From assembly GCA_019693395.1 (NCBI GenBank), contig JAAMXP010000672.1:3926-67925 (forward strand): a DNA stretch of 64,000 bases, read 5' to 3'. Positions 48,333 to 60,700 of the stretch are shown in pieces. The notes beneath the pieces were generated by a model. It was not told the DNA's origin. It ran no database searches and saw only the letters and a list, made by a program, of their open reading frames with translations. Position numbers and translations under genes: made by a program. Every line of letters begins with the position of its first letter. Within the stretch, counting starts at the first letter, position 1. Origin of the DNA: Ettlia oleoabundans. Taxonomy: Eukaryota; Chlorophyta; Chlorophyceae; Chlamydomonadales.

Positions 48333-50427
48333 ATGCCATCATTGTTCGGGGCCATGCACTTGCACCCTCAGCGCACTTGCCTTGCGGCCCCGAGCACCGT
48401 TGCTTGGCTCCAACCGCCTTCCGGGAATTGCGCTGGCTATACATTATGTAAACCAAACGGCCGGCGTAAGGGCGGCCGTGCAATGGTGCTGAGCCCGAGC
48501 AGAGCCTCGGACAAGGTGGCGGCAGCGCCACCGGCAGCCGACGAAGGCGGCAGCCCAAACAGCAGCAGCAGCAGAAGTGCAGGGACCAGCTTGCAATTTG
48601 GCATTCACATCAATGGAGGCGATCTGCTCGCCCCCAGCAGTCTGGGCAGCGTCACCAATGGTGCGGCACTGCGCGGCACGCAGCCACAGGCCGGGGCTGA
48701 ACCTGCGGTGCCGCCGCAGCAACTTTTGCCTGGCCATATCGCAGTCATCATGGATGGGAATGGGCGCTGGGCGGCCCGCCGCAACCGCCCTGCCGCTTAT
48801 GGCTACCAGCAGGGCATTGAGGCACTGCGCACAGTGGTGCGGTGCTGCCACCGATGGGGCATTCCCTGTCTCACGGTGAGTGGTGACATGAACAGGCAGG
48901 CAGGCAGGCAGGCAACCACGCATGCACCGCACACAGGCATGGACAAAATAGGCGACCGACCAAGCCCATGTTGAACATGCTGCATTCCCGACCAGCTCGC
49001 TGTGCATGCATTGCATTAATGACCCACCACCCACCTGCCCGGCTTGCCGCCTTTCATAGCCCGTGTCCCTGCCTCTAGCCTCGTGTTGTTCAACACACTC
49101 TATCTGCGTGCCACACCCCACCCACACACCCACCCACACCCAACATCACGATCTTCACAGGTATACGCCTTTAGCGCCGAGAACTGGTCCCGCCCTGCTG
49201 TTGAGGTCGACGCCTTGCTGGCACTGATGGAGCGCACACTGCGTGCTGAGGTGGCTGAGCTGGCGGCCAGAGGCGTGCGGCTGCGCTTCATTGGGGAGCT
49301 GGGCATGCTGCCGCGCAGCCTGCAGCGACAGATACGCGGGTGTGTGAACAGAGTCTTGCATGATTTCTGGGGTGATGTGGTGTCAATGTGCATGCTGCCA
49401 GTACCCGGCAGAGGAAATACGCAGGTGCGGGGGTTGATGTAATACGAGCCCAGTAACCAGGGAGCCGTGTTAAGTGCGCTGCCCTTGGTTGTTGGGTGCC
49501 AATGATGCACATTGCGGCGTTGAAACGGCGCTTGACACGTTATTGGCTTTGCTGAGCCTTCGCTCCCATGCTGCCGATACTGCCAATGCTGCACCTGCTA
49601 TGCAAGCTGTGTCTCCTGGGGTGGGAGAACCATTGGCGCCATTCTGTCCATTCCTTGCTGTGCCTGCAGTGCTGAGCTAGAGACGGGCGACAACAGCGAC
49701 CTTCACCTCACCGTGGCGGTCAGCTACAGCGGGCGCCAGGACCTGACACTGGCGATACAGGAGATTGCACGGCTGGCAGCTGCAGGGCAGCTCCATGCCG
49801 CTGATGTCACTCCAGAGCTTATTGAGCGCCACCTGGCTACTCAGCAGCTTCCACATGCGTGGCGCTACCCTGACCTGCTCATCCGCACCAGCGGCGAAAG
49901 GCGCCTCTCCAACTTCCTGACCTGGGAGTCTGCCTACTCGGGTGGGTAGTGCGCCACAGGGCGGTATAATACACAAGCTGCTGCGCAACACACTCTGGTG
50001 CTTGGCCTTCAGGGTGTCAGTTTGCTTGGCAAAACTGCTTGCCATAGCAGCGACAGCAGCGACGCTTGATTTTTCCTGTGTATGCAAGTGCCTATTGGGA
50101 ACCAGCGCAGTAACAGAGCTTTCCTTCTGTTTCTTGTAACACTGCTGCGTTCCTGTGGCGAAGTCTGTCTCGTAGACGAGCTGCACGTAGTTTGCGCCTT
50201 TGTCGCAGAGTCGGTAAAGGCATTGTGCCTAGGGCGATGCGCTTTTGCCATTCGTCTTTTGTTTGCTGCCTGCAGAGCTCTATTTCAGTGATGTGATGTG
50301 GCCCGAGTTTGGGGAGGCTGAGCTGGCGCATGCGCTCTGGGACTATGCGCAGCGGGAGCGACGCTTTGGCGGCAGGCAGCAGGGAGGCGACGGTAGCGAG
50401 AATGCTGTTGAGCCACAGCTACAGTAG
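48333..50427 (+). CDS. cis-prenyltransferase (UPP/dehydrodolichyl-PP synthase family), probably plastid
   Basis: Four exons, 48333-48875, 49161-49339, 49670-49941 and 50276-50427 (TAG); 381 residues, phases close. The catalytic P-loop [16 protein letters not shown] is at residues 135-150 (Asp about 141 binds Mg/diphosphate). It is followed by [19 protein letters not shown], the conserved [56 protein letters not shown] and [12 protein letters not shown]. All five family regions are present. The enzyme chain-elongates an allylic diphosphate with cis isoprene units. The first 130 residues are a Ser/Ala/Arg-rich leader that looks like a plastid transit peptide; an internal Met51 could give a shorter form. 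Confidence 0.94.
48894..48913. repeat. (CAGG)n short microsatellite
   Basis: About five CAGG units just inside intron 1 of the cis-prenyltransferase gene. Confidence 0.85.
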
Positions 50428-51857
50428 CCACAGCTACACTCAGCGGACTAGGTGTTTGCGGTGCTCTGCTTACTATGGGCATGTCATATAATGTGAGAAG
50501 AGGGCGTGGCTGCCCATTATGCCATTTTACTTAGCGTGCATTAGGAGGCCGGATAGTTCATCATATGCGTTGTGTAGCATTCATTTTGGTTTCAAGGCAG
50601 TTTGCTGTTTTCCGCATGATATTCTAGCGCTGGCAGCCAGCTCCTCTCCACCCAGACCAATCATCACAGCTCAAGCTCGCACTCACCAATCCTGGCATCG
50701 AAATTTGATCTGTAAGCTCTGCTAGCGGTTCTTTGCAAGGCTATTTTCGGGCTGCTGTGCTCAGAAGTGGTGCTCCCTAAGCATGCATGGGTGACAGCAG
50801 CAGCTGGGTGGAGGAGGGGCAGCCAGGTTGATGATGATCCCTAGGTATGCACAATGGGACAATTCCTTTGAAGCCAGCCGTTTCTGATGTGTTCCAGTCT
50901 TCAACCTATGGCCTAAGGCTGCCCATGCGTATGCAATCTCCTCCAGGCATCCTGGCATGCCGGTTTTCAAGGACTGTATTATCAGGCCCTCCACTGCATC
51001 CCCCCAGCTGCAGCACTTTTTTCACTGGCTATCATGCTGATGACATAATGGAAGTAATAAGGACACTTTATCGAGTGTGTCTGATCAGCTACCAGGCCTG
51101 GGTTACCACCAGGTGTAAAACCGCCGCTGTGTGGCCCATCCCGCCCTCGGCGCTCCTGGCCGTTGCCCTAGCCCATTGATTGCTCTCTACCAGCGTTGGA
51201 CATACGCATCCAGAACGCAGACAACGCCCGATTCATGTCCCAGCTCTCTTCGTCCGCGGCCACTCCTGCGGCTTTGTGACGCTTCCGGTTCTTGCTCGCT
51301 TGGGGGCCCTCGCCCTCGTTCAGATAATTTTCCGCATTTGCCAGCGAACATTCCGGGAGGATCGGAAGCTACAGGCTTTCCCAGGGCACGCAAATACTCT
51401 CGGGTTACTTTCTTAAACCTTCGGCCCGTCGGAAGTGCTGCCCAGTGGGGCTCAGTGGCCAATCCCGAGCACTCTGCCGTCTGCCCACGGCAGCGTAGGA
51501 TTTATAAGTTGCGTTCGTCTCGCCAGAGCGTCGTGCGTGCTTGTGCAGGCGCACCGCGGGCCATGTCGTCCCGGCGGGGCGGCCCAGCCTGCCCAGTGAG
51601 AACCGAACTGCCACACTCGTCATTTGAGGCCATTCATCCCGGCGAACAGCACCCAGAGATAAGGCAAGGCCTCCACTGAGCGCCCGGAGCAGGCCGGCCA
51701 ACACTCAGGGCCGGCGTGTCTCTGTACCGTTCTTTGATCATTGTTGTTGTGTCTCGTGGGTTATGCACGCCCGTTGGATCGCCAGAGCTGTGCCAAATGG
51801 CCCTTAGGTTGTGCCTCTTCCTGTGCCTCTTGCGCTGATTTGCCATGTGCAACATTC
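50428..51857. other. intergenic: upstream of the putative regulator
   Basis: About 1.4 kb without a convincing gene. A start codon at 51563 (MSSRRGGPACP) followed by a gtgaga donor at 51596 could be a first exon of the next gene, but its phase does not fit the only nearby acceptor (51873-51874). Confidence 0.4.
50711..50715 (+). terminator. polyadenylation signal TGTAA (cis-prenyltransferase)
   Basis: TGTAA about 284 nt past the stop codon. Confidence 0.4.
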
Positions 51858-54800
51858 ATGTTCCCAATTGGCAGGGCATACAAGCTGGGTAAAAAGCGCT
51901 GGAGCTACAACCAGGTGGAGCTGGTGCTGGTGGAGGCAGGCGGCAATCGACGTGCGACAGTGCAGCAGACGGCACATGCCGCAGATGTCGTTTTTCCTGA
52001 GCCCAGCCAGGCAAGGCCCTGCAGTGAACTGCGTGCTGCACATCCTGGTGCACGCTTCCAGGGCATGGGGAGGGATTCAGGCGTAAACAGCAAGCACCGG
52101 GCTGCAGGTGTCGCATGGCCCGAAGAACATGGTGACCACGGCAAAGATCAGCCGCAACATAAGCACACTGCACCCAGCCTCCAGGTGGTACAATGCTCCC
52201 ACATTACCCAGTATGCTTCCCTTCCGAGCTTCCCTGCAGGACTCTGGCGTGTGCTTCCATGTGCAGCTTGAGTCTGGGCACAAGCTTCAGGCGCACGTGT
52301 ACGCTGTGTACGACCAGCGGCCGCCAGAGCTGCCTGAGCAAGAAGATGCGGAGCAACAGGGGCAGCAGCAAAGGGCTGGGGAGAAACAGCAGCCGCACAA
52401 GAAGAACGTGAAGGTGAAGCAAGAGATATCACAGGAGGAGGAGGAGCAGAAGCAGAAGCAGCAGCCCGGGCAGGAGCAGAAAGAGCAGCAGGAGAAGGAG
52501 CCAGAGCAGCAGCAGCAGCAGCAGCAGCAGAAGGAGGGCGGTGAGGAAGACAAGGAGGAGCAGCAGCAGCAGCAGCGCCAGGAAAGGGGGGAGGCAGACA
52601 AAAAGGATCAACAGCAGCAGCCGGAGGAAAGCGCGGAGGCGAACAAGGAGGAGCAACGGCAGCACCAACAAGATCAGCAGCAGACAAAGCAAGCCAAAGT
52701 GGTCGAGGGATTGCGCACAAATGATGCCAGTGCCTGCCCCTACACCTGGTGCGAGCTGCCGGCTGGCGGCGGTGCTGCTGCTGCTGCTGCTCGTTGCCGC
52801 TGCTGCTGCTGCCGCTGCTTCTTCCTTGCGGCAGCCCGCTCCTGCTACTGTCTTTTCACCGTCACCATCACTGGGGCACCTGTCAGGCTGCCTCCACACG
52901 GAGGCCACTAGACTTAGCCCAGCTTGTAGAGCACTCGCCACACCCTTGGGTGGCGCAGTCATACACCCTGTTGTTGCTTGCACGTAGTCCACCTCCTCCA
53001 AACCCAGGCCTAACCCATGCCGTCGCCCCCGAATTCCATCGCTCTTGTTCATAATTCTTTGGACGGCTTCCCCAATCCTGCCTCTCTATGTCCATGATGT
53101 TGCTGCAGGACGCTGCTGACCCGCCAGGACTGCATCAAGGGCTGCAAGGGCAACGTGCTGCGCTCCCTGCAACGCTTTGGCCGGCTGGGCAAGCGTTCCT
53201 GGAAAGATGACGACACCAGTGCGCCCACCAACACCTCTGCTACAGCTATGAAGGTGGGCGGGGGGGCGGCTGCGTGACTGGTCTGATGGGTGGCTGAGGT
53301 GGTGAGAGTGGTGGGTTCGTATGCTGTGACTTCTGGGGTAGTGCTGCTCTAGCAGCGCTGGCCACCTGCAAGGGACACACGCTGCTGGACCATTGCCCGC
53401 AGTTTCGTTTCTGCCAGCTGGTGCCCTCTTCTATTTGAGTAGTTTGCACCTATGCACGCATCAGATGCTGACAAGGCACCCCTGAATTACTTTCACTTCA
53501 GGACCCTCGCTACATGTACCTGTCCCTGGACGAGGCCTGCACCCACGTGGATGCCCCCGCCTTCCGCCTGGTAGCCGGCATCTACAACCGACAGGGCACC
53601 CGCTTGCTCACAACCGCAGTCAGCCCGCCCATCAGGTCAGGCCGCTGGCTCTGTTTGGGCTCTGCCATTTGATCACACCTGTTATGTTTTCTCCAGTTCA
53701 GTCTGTGCTGTAAGCCTGTCAGCAGAAAGCATCCAAGCACATGCACCCCACCCTCCCCCTCACCCTGCCCCACCTTGCAGGGTTTTGGCCAACAACGACG
53801 TGCCCACGGGCGCGGCTCGCATCCCACTGGAGGCCCGCCTGCCCACAGACTGGGAGGGGTGGGCGGCGGAGGAGGCGGCGGCAGCAGCTGCTGAGGAGGA
53901 AGCGGCGGCGCAGACACCCAGGGAGGAACCAGCACCGCGGCCCAAGCGTGTGGGCACAAGCGCTGCCCGCCGTCGAGCCAGCGCGGCTTTGGAGGTGCGG
54001 GCAATGCTTGCAAGCACACAGAAGGCCACTACAGTGGTGTCCGTGCCTCGCCGGCTTTGCAGGGAAATGAGGCGGCAACCACTTTGCGCTAGCTGGCTGG
54101 TTGTGTGTTGCTGACACAGGGGTCCCCGCCTGGGCAAGAAGTAAAGTGAGACGGGTGCCGCTCAGCAAATGCCAGCACCAGCTTTAATTCGGACATCATC
54201 AATCTGGAATCAAATGCCGTGCCCGCTAATGTTTTCCCATGCTTTTCGCCTTTTTCCTTGCTGCCAGCAGATTGAGGCTAAGCGGAGCAACAGCCACAGC
54301 GCCGCGTCGGTGTCACAGGAGAAGGTCGGCAGCGCAGCAGCAGCGACGGAGGTGGTGGAGGTGGTGACGGCAGCTGGGACGGCGGCAGAGCCAGCACTGG
54401 AGGAGGCGAAGTCGGCACCCGTGGGCCCCAATTTCGGCGATCAGTCCGGCTTCCCCACCACTGAGGCAGTACCGGGTGCAGCGGAGGGAGGTACTGGAGA
54501 TTTCAGCTTCAACCCCCTCGCCCGAACCAGCCACTCACTGCCGCTGCAGCAGCAGCTGCGGCCCCACCGGTGCGGCGCCAGCAGCGGTGCGCCTGGCGGC
54601 GGCGTTCAGGTGACTTCAGGGCTCCCCACCTCCACCGCCGCCACAAGGTCCCTCACTCTGCCAACACCGCCGCGCGGCGGCATCCAGCTGATGCCCCAGT
54701 CGCACTGGCAGGTACAGCAGCACCAGCAGCGGCAGGAGGCCGCGACGACAGCCGCGCGTGGCAGCAGCAGCGCGCATATGCCCCGGCCACCATTTGGCGA

Positions 54801-56426
54801 CGCCAGCACGGCAGCGCCCTTTGCAGCCAGCGCCTCCCATACTGGAGCGCTGCCAGATGCTGCTGCCTTGCCCATGCCAACAAGCAGCTCCGGCCAGTGG
54901 CAGCACACGCTGAAGCCAGGCAGCCCGCGATCAAGCAGCGTGCCTGCGGGCAGCGCGGCGCAGGCTGGGCACGTCTCTTTCCAACCAGCCCAGCAGTACC
55001 CTGGAGAGCATCCGCAGCTGCACCAATTGCAGCGCCACACACCGCCCCCCCAGGAGCAGCAGCATCAGCAGCTGCTGCAGCAACTGCAGCAGCTGCAGCA
55101 GGGGTCGGACTGGGCGCGCTTCTGCTCCCAGTCCCTGCCACCCTCGCTGCCCAGTAGCAGCAACACCAATGCCCATTCAGCCGGCGCAGGCCTTCAGCTA
55201 CCGCGGCTGCCGCGCGCTACATCCCCTGGCTTGCCGCACGCTGCCAGCCCTGGATACACCCACAGCGGGGCCGGCGCCCCCGCGGCATTGCATCCCTCCA
55301 AGCTTGGCGACCCGGCTGGGGCGATGGCGGCAGCCACTGTGGAGTTGCTTGGGGGCGCGGGCTCAGGCAGCAGCCCTCTGGCGCCACAAGTGCCTCAGCA
55401 GCTGCCGCCAATGCACCGCTCCAGCTCCTCCCTCGATGTCCCGGTTGGCAACAACTTGCAACCAGGAAGCCTCCAAACAGGCGGCTTGCAAACAGGCAGC
55501 CTACAGGCGGGCAGCTTGCACACCAGCGGCATGCACACGAGCAGTGGCGGTGGCCATTCAACTGCCACCGCCAGCATCAGCGCTGCTGCCCATGCGCTGG
55601 CCCAAGCGCACGCGCCCACCCACCACGGCTATGCGCAGGCATTGCCGCAGACGCACACCCAGACGCATGCGGCTATTCGTGCTTTGGAGGCACAGCATGC
55701 TGCAGCACGGCAGGCGGGGCTGCTGCAGCAGGTGCAGATGCAGGCAGGCGGTCGTGGTGCAGGCGCATCCAGCTTACTCAGCACCACCGGCTTCGCCAAT
55801 ACAGATCCACAAGCCCTCAAATCGCAACTGCAACAATTGCAGCATCTGCAGCTGCGCTTAGAGCAGCACCGCCAGCAGCAGCAGCAGCAACACCAGCAGC
55901 AGGCACAGCAGATGGCGGCGGCAGTTGCGGGCTGGCAGATGCCCCTGCCCTTCAAGCCTTCTGCTGGCCCCACCTCAGGCCTGCCAGCCCTCCACCACTT
56001 TGATGCCTCGGTGGTTCAAGGCAACATCACTGGGATGTTCCACGGCAGCATGCCTCTGAATGTGCCTACGGGCGGAGGCTGCGACTTGGATGCGCTTCAC
56101 TTTAGAATGCCCTCCCCACCCACGGGGTGAGCGCCAGCAGCTGCCAAGCAATGGATATAGGCTGCTGTGCACGGATTGGTTGTGCACGGATTGATTGACA
56201 CATGCTTTGTTCCCTGGCCAACCGCCGCTGCCATGCAAAGCAGAACCGCTGGCCGGCTGTCCCGACGCCGTTGGCAGTTGGCATGCCCGTCCCCTACCGG
56301 CCGCCACCCCAGCAGCCCCCCCCCCCGCTCCGATGAATGATTTTGCGCAACTGCACGATCCCCGCTTGCAGGTTTGACCACATGGAAGTAGGTGCCTTGC
56401 TGGATGAAGTGCTAGGCATGCCCTGA
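51858..56426 (+). CDS. large Gln-rich protein, putative transcriptional regulator
   Basis: Seven exons: 51858-52010, 52108-52748, 53109-53253, 53502-53635, 53781-53994, 54271-56126 and 56372-56426 (TGA); about 1065 residues, phases close. A conserved, probably beta-rich region is spread over the first five exons: RAYKLGKKRWSYNQVELVLV, KNMVTTAKISRNISTLHPAS, CFHVQLESGHKLQAHVYAVY, then after a Glu/Gln coiled insertion TLLTRQDCIKGCKGNVLRSL, DPRYMYLSLDEACTHVDAPA, FRLVAGIYNRQGTRLL and SPPIRVLANNDVPTGAARIP. The C-terminal 600 residues are Ser/Gln/Ala-rich and end in an acidic, hydrophobic helix (MEVGALLDEVLGMP) like an activation domain. I cannot name the family. Intron 1 has a GC donor (CAG|GCAAGG). 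The start codon is uncertain. Confidence 0.65.
52520..52620 (+). repeat. GAG/CAG-rich Glu-Gln coding tract
   Basis: Part of a longer CAG/GAG-rich stretch (about 52430-52690) coding an alternating Glu/Gln/Lys segment inserted in the conserved N-terminal region. It is probably coiled or disordered. Confidence 0.8.
55450..55560 (+). repeat. degenerate pentapeptide-coding repeat
   Basis: About six tandem 15-bp units coding variants of G-S-L-Q-T (GSLQTGGLQTGSLQAGSLHT) in the C-terminal domain of the putative regulator. Confidence 0.85.
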
Positions 56427-56488
56427 GGCCGCCCGGCTGGCAACAGCTTGAGCCCGGAGATGCCAGGCTGTGACTCCAGTGTATACAT

Positions 56489-56493
56489 TGTAA
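56489..56493 (+). terminator. polyadenylation signal TGTAA (putative regulator)
   Basis: TGTAA 63 nt past the stop at 56426. It supports the short last exon as the true end of the gene. Confidence 0.5.
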
Positions 56494-57595
56494 AGTTCAG
56501 CGCTGCTGAGCAGGCGCCACACAGCATCCTCATAACCACTTTTCTTGTATATGCTTGTTCCATTGTTACAAACTCACCATCATCATCGCCCACGCTCTTG
56601 CAGCACTTTGTTAGGGCTGTCCTCACCCCTCCCTTGCACAAGCATGCACAGATTTGTATCTCGCTGACCCAAACCCTCCTCCACATTCCATCGCCCACAT
56701 TCTCTTCCTCATGCCTGTGGCTGCCCAGCGCCGCAAATGTGGCTGGCAGGGCTTGTGCAGTTGGGTTCAGGGCGTGACACACTCCCAACCTTCACGACCC
56801 CATCACTTCACAGAGTACTTTTCAGCAGTCCTTTCTCCCCAACCTGAGTGCCTAACGCACTTTGTTACATGTATGCCTACTCTTCTTCTTTTCCTTTCTC
56901 TGTTTACTTCAACTGTGCCCAGCCACTGTGTGGGGCCAGGAAACTGGGATCATCCTGCGTTCCCTCTCCTGAGCAATGTGCGTGGTTGCTGGTGCGGCGC
57001 TGCGTAGCGCATGCCATCATCTCTCTCTTCAACTCAACGAGGCCTTCTGCCCACCCCCCTACTTCTCCCTGGTACTTTTGGTAACAAATCAGAGCTGTCC
57101 TTGCCATTGCTAGGGTTCATCAGCGGAAGCAAAGCCAGCTCATACGTGCCCCCATTTGAGGCATTGCTGCATGTTTCGGCACTGATCACAATGTGGGTAG
57201 TAGCTCCCCTCCTTCCACCTTTCACCTTAGCAAGTATCACCTCATGCAATGCATATCCATGCTGCAAAGAGGCCTTGCCCACTCAATCCCACTCCTTACT
57301 ACGGCCACTATCCGTTCTTCCCCCTGCAACAAATGAATGCATATCCTGCCCTGCCCTGCCATGACATTCAACCGCCAATCCCTCCCATCCTACTCACCTG
57401 TTTTCCCTGCACTGCGCTCCGTCTGTTTCCTTGCGCGACCCTCCTGACTTTGCCAACCACAGCTGCCGCCTTTTTGTGTTTGGAAAAGCTTGGTGGCGGG
57501 GAGCTCACATCTTGCTGCTGTAAACCAGGCTTCTCTGGTTGGGAAAAATGTGAGCTGATGTTGTTGAGGAGCAAGAGCCCTCCTCATACACAGGA

Positions 57596-57600
57596 TTACA
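57596..57600 (-). terminator. polyadenylation signal TGTAA (DEG2-like)
   Basis: Minus-strand TGTAA about 125 nt past the protease stop codon. Confidence 0.45.
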
Positions 57601-57724
57601 AAGCAAGCAGTACTTTTTAACAGTCAGAATAGGCCAGCATGAATACAATGCAAGCACGGCAGCTCCAGCAAACCGCCGTCTTGAATTCTTGAACACCTTA
57701 AGCATCTCTACAAGCCTTCCTGCT

Positions 57725-60700
57725 TCAGCAGTGCGGGATCTTCTGAGGCGTGACGGGCCCTGGCCTGGTCCCACCCTCGCTGTTGACAACAGGGCAATCC
57801 CGATTCGCAGGGTTGGTGGCGGCGCCATCTGCCCCCTTGCCCCCAGCTGTCGCTGACGCTGCCTGCCACGCCTCCAGCTGTTCCCTCACATCCTTGCTCA
57901 TCTGTGCGGCGATTCCGTGCTCCTCCAGTATCTCAGGGGTGCAGCGGCGCGCCACATCAGAATCAACAATCACAACCTGTGCCAACACAAACACGGTACA
58001 AGCAACGCCACTCAGCGCTGGTGAATGGTACGGGCAGAGCGACACGCAACCAAGCAGTTAGTGACCACTGTCAGGTAACAACAGCGCTATGAGGTTGCGT
58101 ACGACGGTGCTTACACTGCGGGCCACGTTATAGGCAGGATTCCGGAGTTATGGAAGCTAGGGACAGAAGAAGGTTGGACAGCGCGAGACAGTGCAGAAAA
58201 GGGGCGCTGCGGCCGAAAGTGCAGCCCCCCCAACACAACCCCCTGGCACACCACTTCTGTCCACCCACCTTGTTGCCTGACTCCAAGTCAAAGCGCATGT
58301 ACGACTCATCACACTCCATCACCAGCCGTGCCAGCTGCAGAAGCAAACACCAGCAAATAGGCAGCCAGATTGGCGGGGGCAAACAGGTGGCAGCATTACT
58401 GGTTGACGGCACACATCACGTTCTTGCAAGGAAGCGACAGCAACGCGCTCAGTAGCCCAGCACGGTAGCATGCCTTCCCACCAAGCTTCATAACAACTCC
58501 GCCCACGCAAACACAACTTGTTTGGGCTCAGGCACAAATGTTGCAGGACACTCCCATCAAACCCCCCCCCCCTCCCTCCCTTTCCAGCAACGGACATCCA
58601 CTCAGATTGGCAGCCCAACATGCCCCTCCACAGTTGCAAGCCCACAGATTCACGTCACAGCAGGCTGGCACTCCCCGCACCTGGGCCAGGTTGAATACTG
58701 GTGTGCCATTGAAGGCCAGCACAGCGCTGTCCTTGATGCCCAGGGTGCTCTCATACCCGATGGTGGCGTCACAGGCCAGCACAGAGTTCAGCACAACAAC
58801 CTGCCAGGTGCCAACAAGCGCAGGGCACTTACAAAACTTAGCCAGGCGGGGGTGGGCTGGGACGGTCGGACTGTTGTCTGGCCAGAAGCAAATGTGCTGT
58901 GCAAGCTGTGCAGGAGCGGCATGTCAAAAAAGCCCCCAGCTAGGCAGACCAAGGCATGCAACAGTCACTCAGTGGGCCAGCTAAGCCACCACATCGCCAC
59001 ACATGACTCGGCACAGCACGCACCGCTGTGCTGCACCCACATCCGGCCATACACCAACACCAACACAAGAACACACAGGTACACCCACATACACAGCCAC
59101 ACAACTACATGCGCACCTCCTCGTCTGACTTGCTCTTAACGCCGTAGAAGGTCTTGCTCATCAGCCGCACAGGCGCACCGCCCAGGCTGCCGTAGCGCTG
59201 GATCAGGTACGGGTCTGCGACAGGGGGCGCAGGCCAGCCGTTGTGCTTGATGAGGTGCATTAATCAAGCACCTGAGCACAACATGCCACGCATGGTGCTC
59301 TGGCTGCACATGCCTGGCTGCAAAACTCAGTTCAGATTCATCCCTGCCTGGACCTGTGGACTTCACATTGACTTGTCATTCCAGTGCAAGTTCAATGCAC
59401 TTGGCCTTCCATCCACCCAACCAACCACCCCCCACACCCATCCATCCACCGACCCCCCACAACCATCCATCCACCCACCCACCCAGCCAGTTCAACACCC
59501 AGTTGCAACCCGCCCATCAACCTGGCGCACCTGAGCACGGCGTGAAGACCAGGCCCCCCTCCAGGAAGTAGGAGGGCTTGGACTCATGCAGATTGGGGGG
59601 AACCAGGTACTGGTAGTGCGTCAGCGCAACCTGCATGTGAGCAGGCAGAAAGCAAGTGACTGAGGTGGGGTGGCACGGTCAGGTGACTGCCAGAGGTTGA
59701 TGTGCTGTGATGTGTGGCAGCAGCAGCAACACGACCAGCACCGCTGGGAGCAGCATAACTTGCCTCCACTGGCACCTCCCTGCCGTCCCGCAGTACGTCC
59801 AGCGGCAGTGTATCGCCAACGTGCTTGTTGGTCACAAGGAACCTGCAAGACGGGCATGCCAGGGGACAGTTGTGGACAGGTGACGTGGAAGGTGGTGAGG
59901 ATGCCAACCGCGGCAGGTGGGTGTACACAGAACAACGAGGCAAGGGTGAGTCAGAAAAGGAAACAAGGTGAGGGTAGAAGGAATGGTTTCCCTTGTAGGT
60001 GTGCTCCTCCCATACCCGTCTAGCCACCTTCACCCGCCTTGCAGCACCTGCTCCCGTCCTCCCTCCCTTCCCAAACACTGGTGACCTGGCTTTCTCCTGG
60101 CACGCAAGGCAGCAGCAAGCAATCCCATGAGGCGCTGCAGGTCCTGCCTCACTCACTTGAAGTCCACCCGCTCGCCGTGCCTGAATGGCACCGTGCCGTC
60201 GTTACCCACATCCTGCCCGTCAATGCGCAGCACCACGTCGTTAGGCTGCAGCACACTCGCCTCGTTTGACGCTTCAGCCACGGAGCGGATCTGCACAGTG
60301 GGTAGCCGGCAAGGTGCTTGAAAGGGCGAGACCAAGTCATGGCAGGGCGTCCGCGCACGCGTGTGTGATTTTGTGTGAGGGTGAATGGTGGGGTAGTAAG
60401 AGGGCCAACGCCCTTGAGATGGAACATCTGTCAACAGCAGCACCGTCCGTGGCAGCACGGGAGCCAGGTCTATGGAGGAATTGCTGCGGTGAGGCATGTT
60501 GATTGCTATTGAATCTTGCTGCACAAAAGCTGCAGCAGCATTGATGGGCTGCTATTTGCAGCAGCGGCGCAGCAGTGGGGCACACAGTATCAGCAAGCAG
60601 TCACGCTGCCCATCCCACTCTCAACTGACTCGTCACCCTTTCCACCCCTCACCAGCACTCCCTTCTGGTGTGGCTGCATGTTGTAGGCACGTTTCAGCGC

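Larger units (their letters stand above)
56427..57724. other. convergent intergenic region
   Basis: About 1.3 kb, pyrimidine-rich on the + strand, between the regulator (+) and DEG2-like (-) 3' ends. Only the two poly(A) signals were recognised. Confidence 0.5.

Noticed and set aside
51563..51595. MSSRRGGPACP as first exon of the regulator
   Set aside because: Good ATG and donor, but phase 0 exit does not match the one-nucleotide entry at the 51873-51874 acceptor; left as an alternative.
52429..53052. 207-aa minus-strand open frame rich in Leu (and 52148-52720 minus, 190 aa)
   Set aside because: Complement of the CAG/GAG-rich exon of the plus-strand regulator; low-complexity repeats stay open in several frames and no family signal is present.
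53741..55861. Several 100-230-aa frames on both strands within the regulator
   Set aside because: Shadows of the GC- and CAG-rich coding exon; only the 54271-56126 frame joins neighbours in phase.
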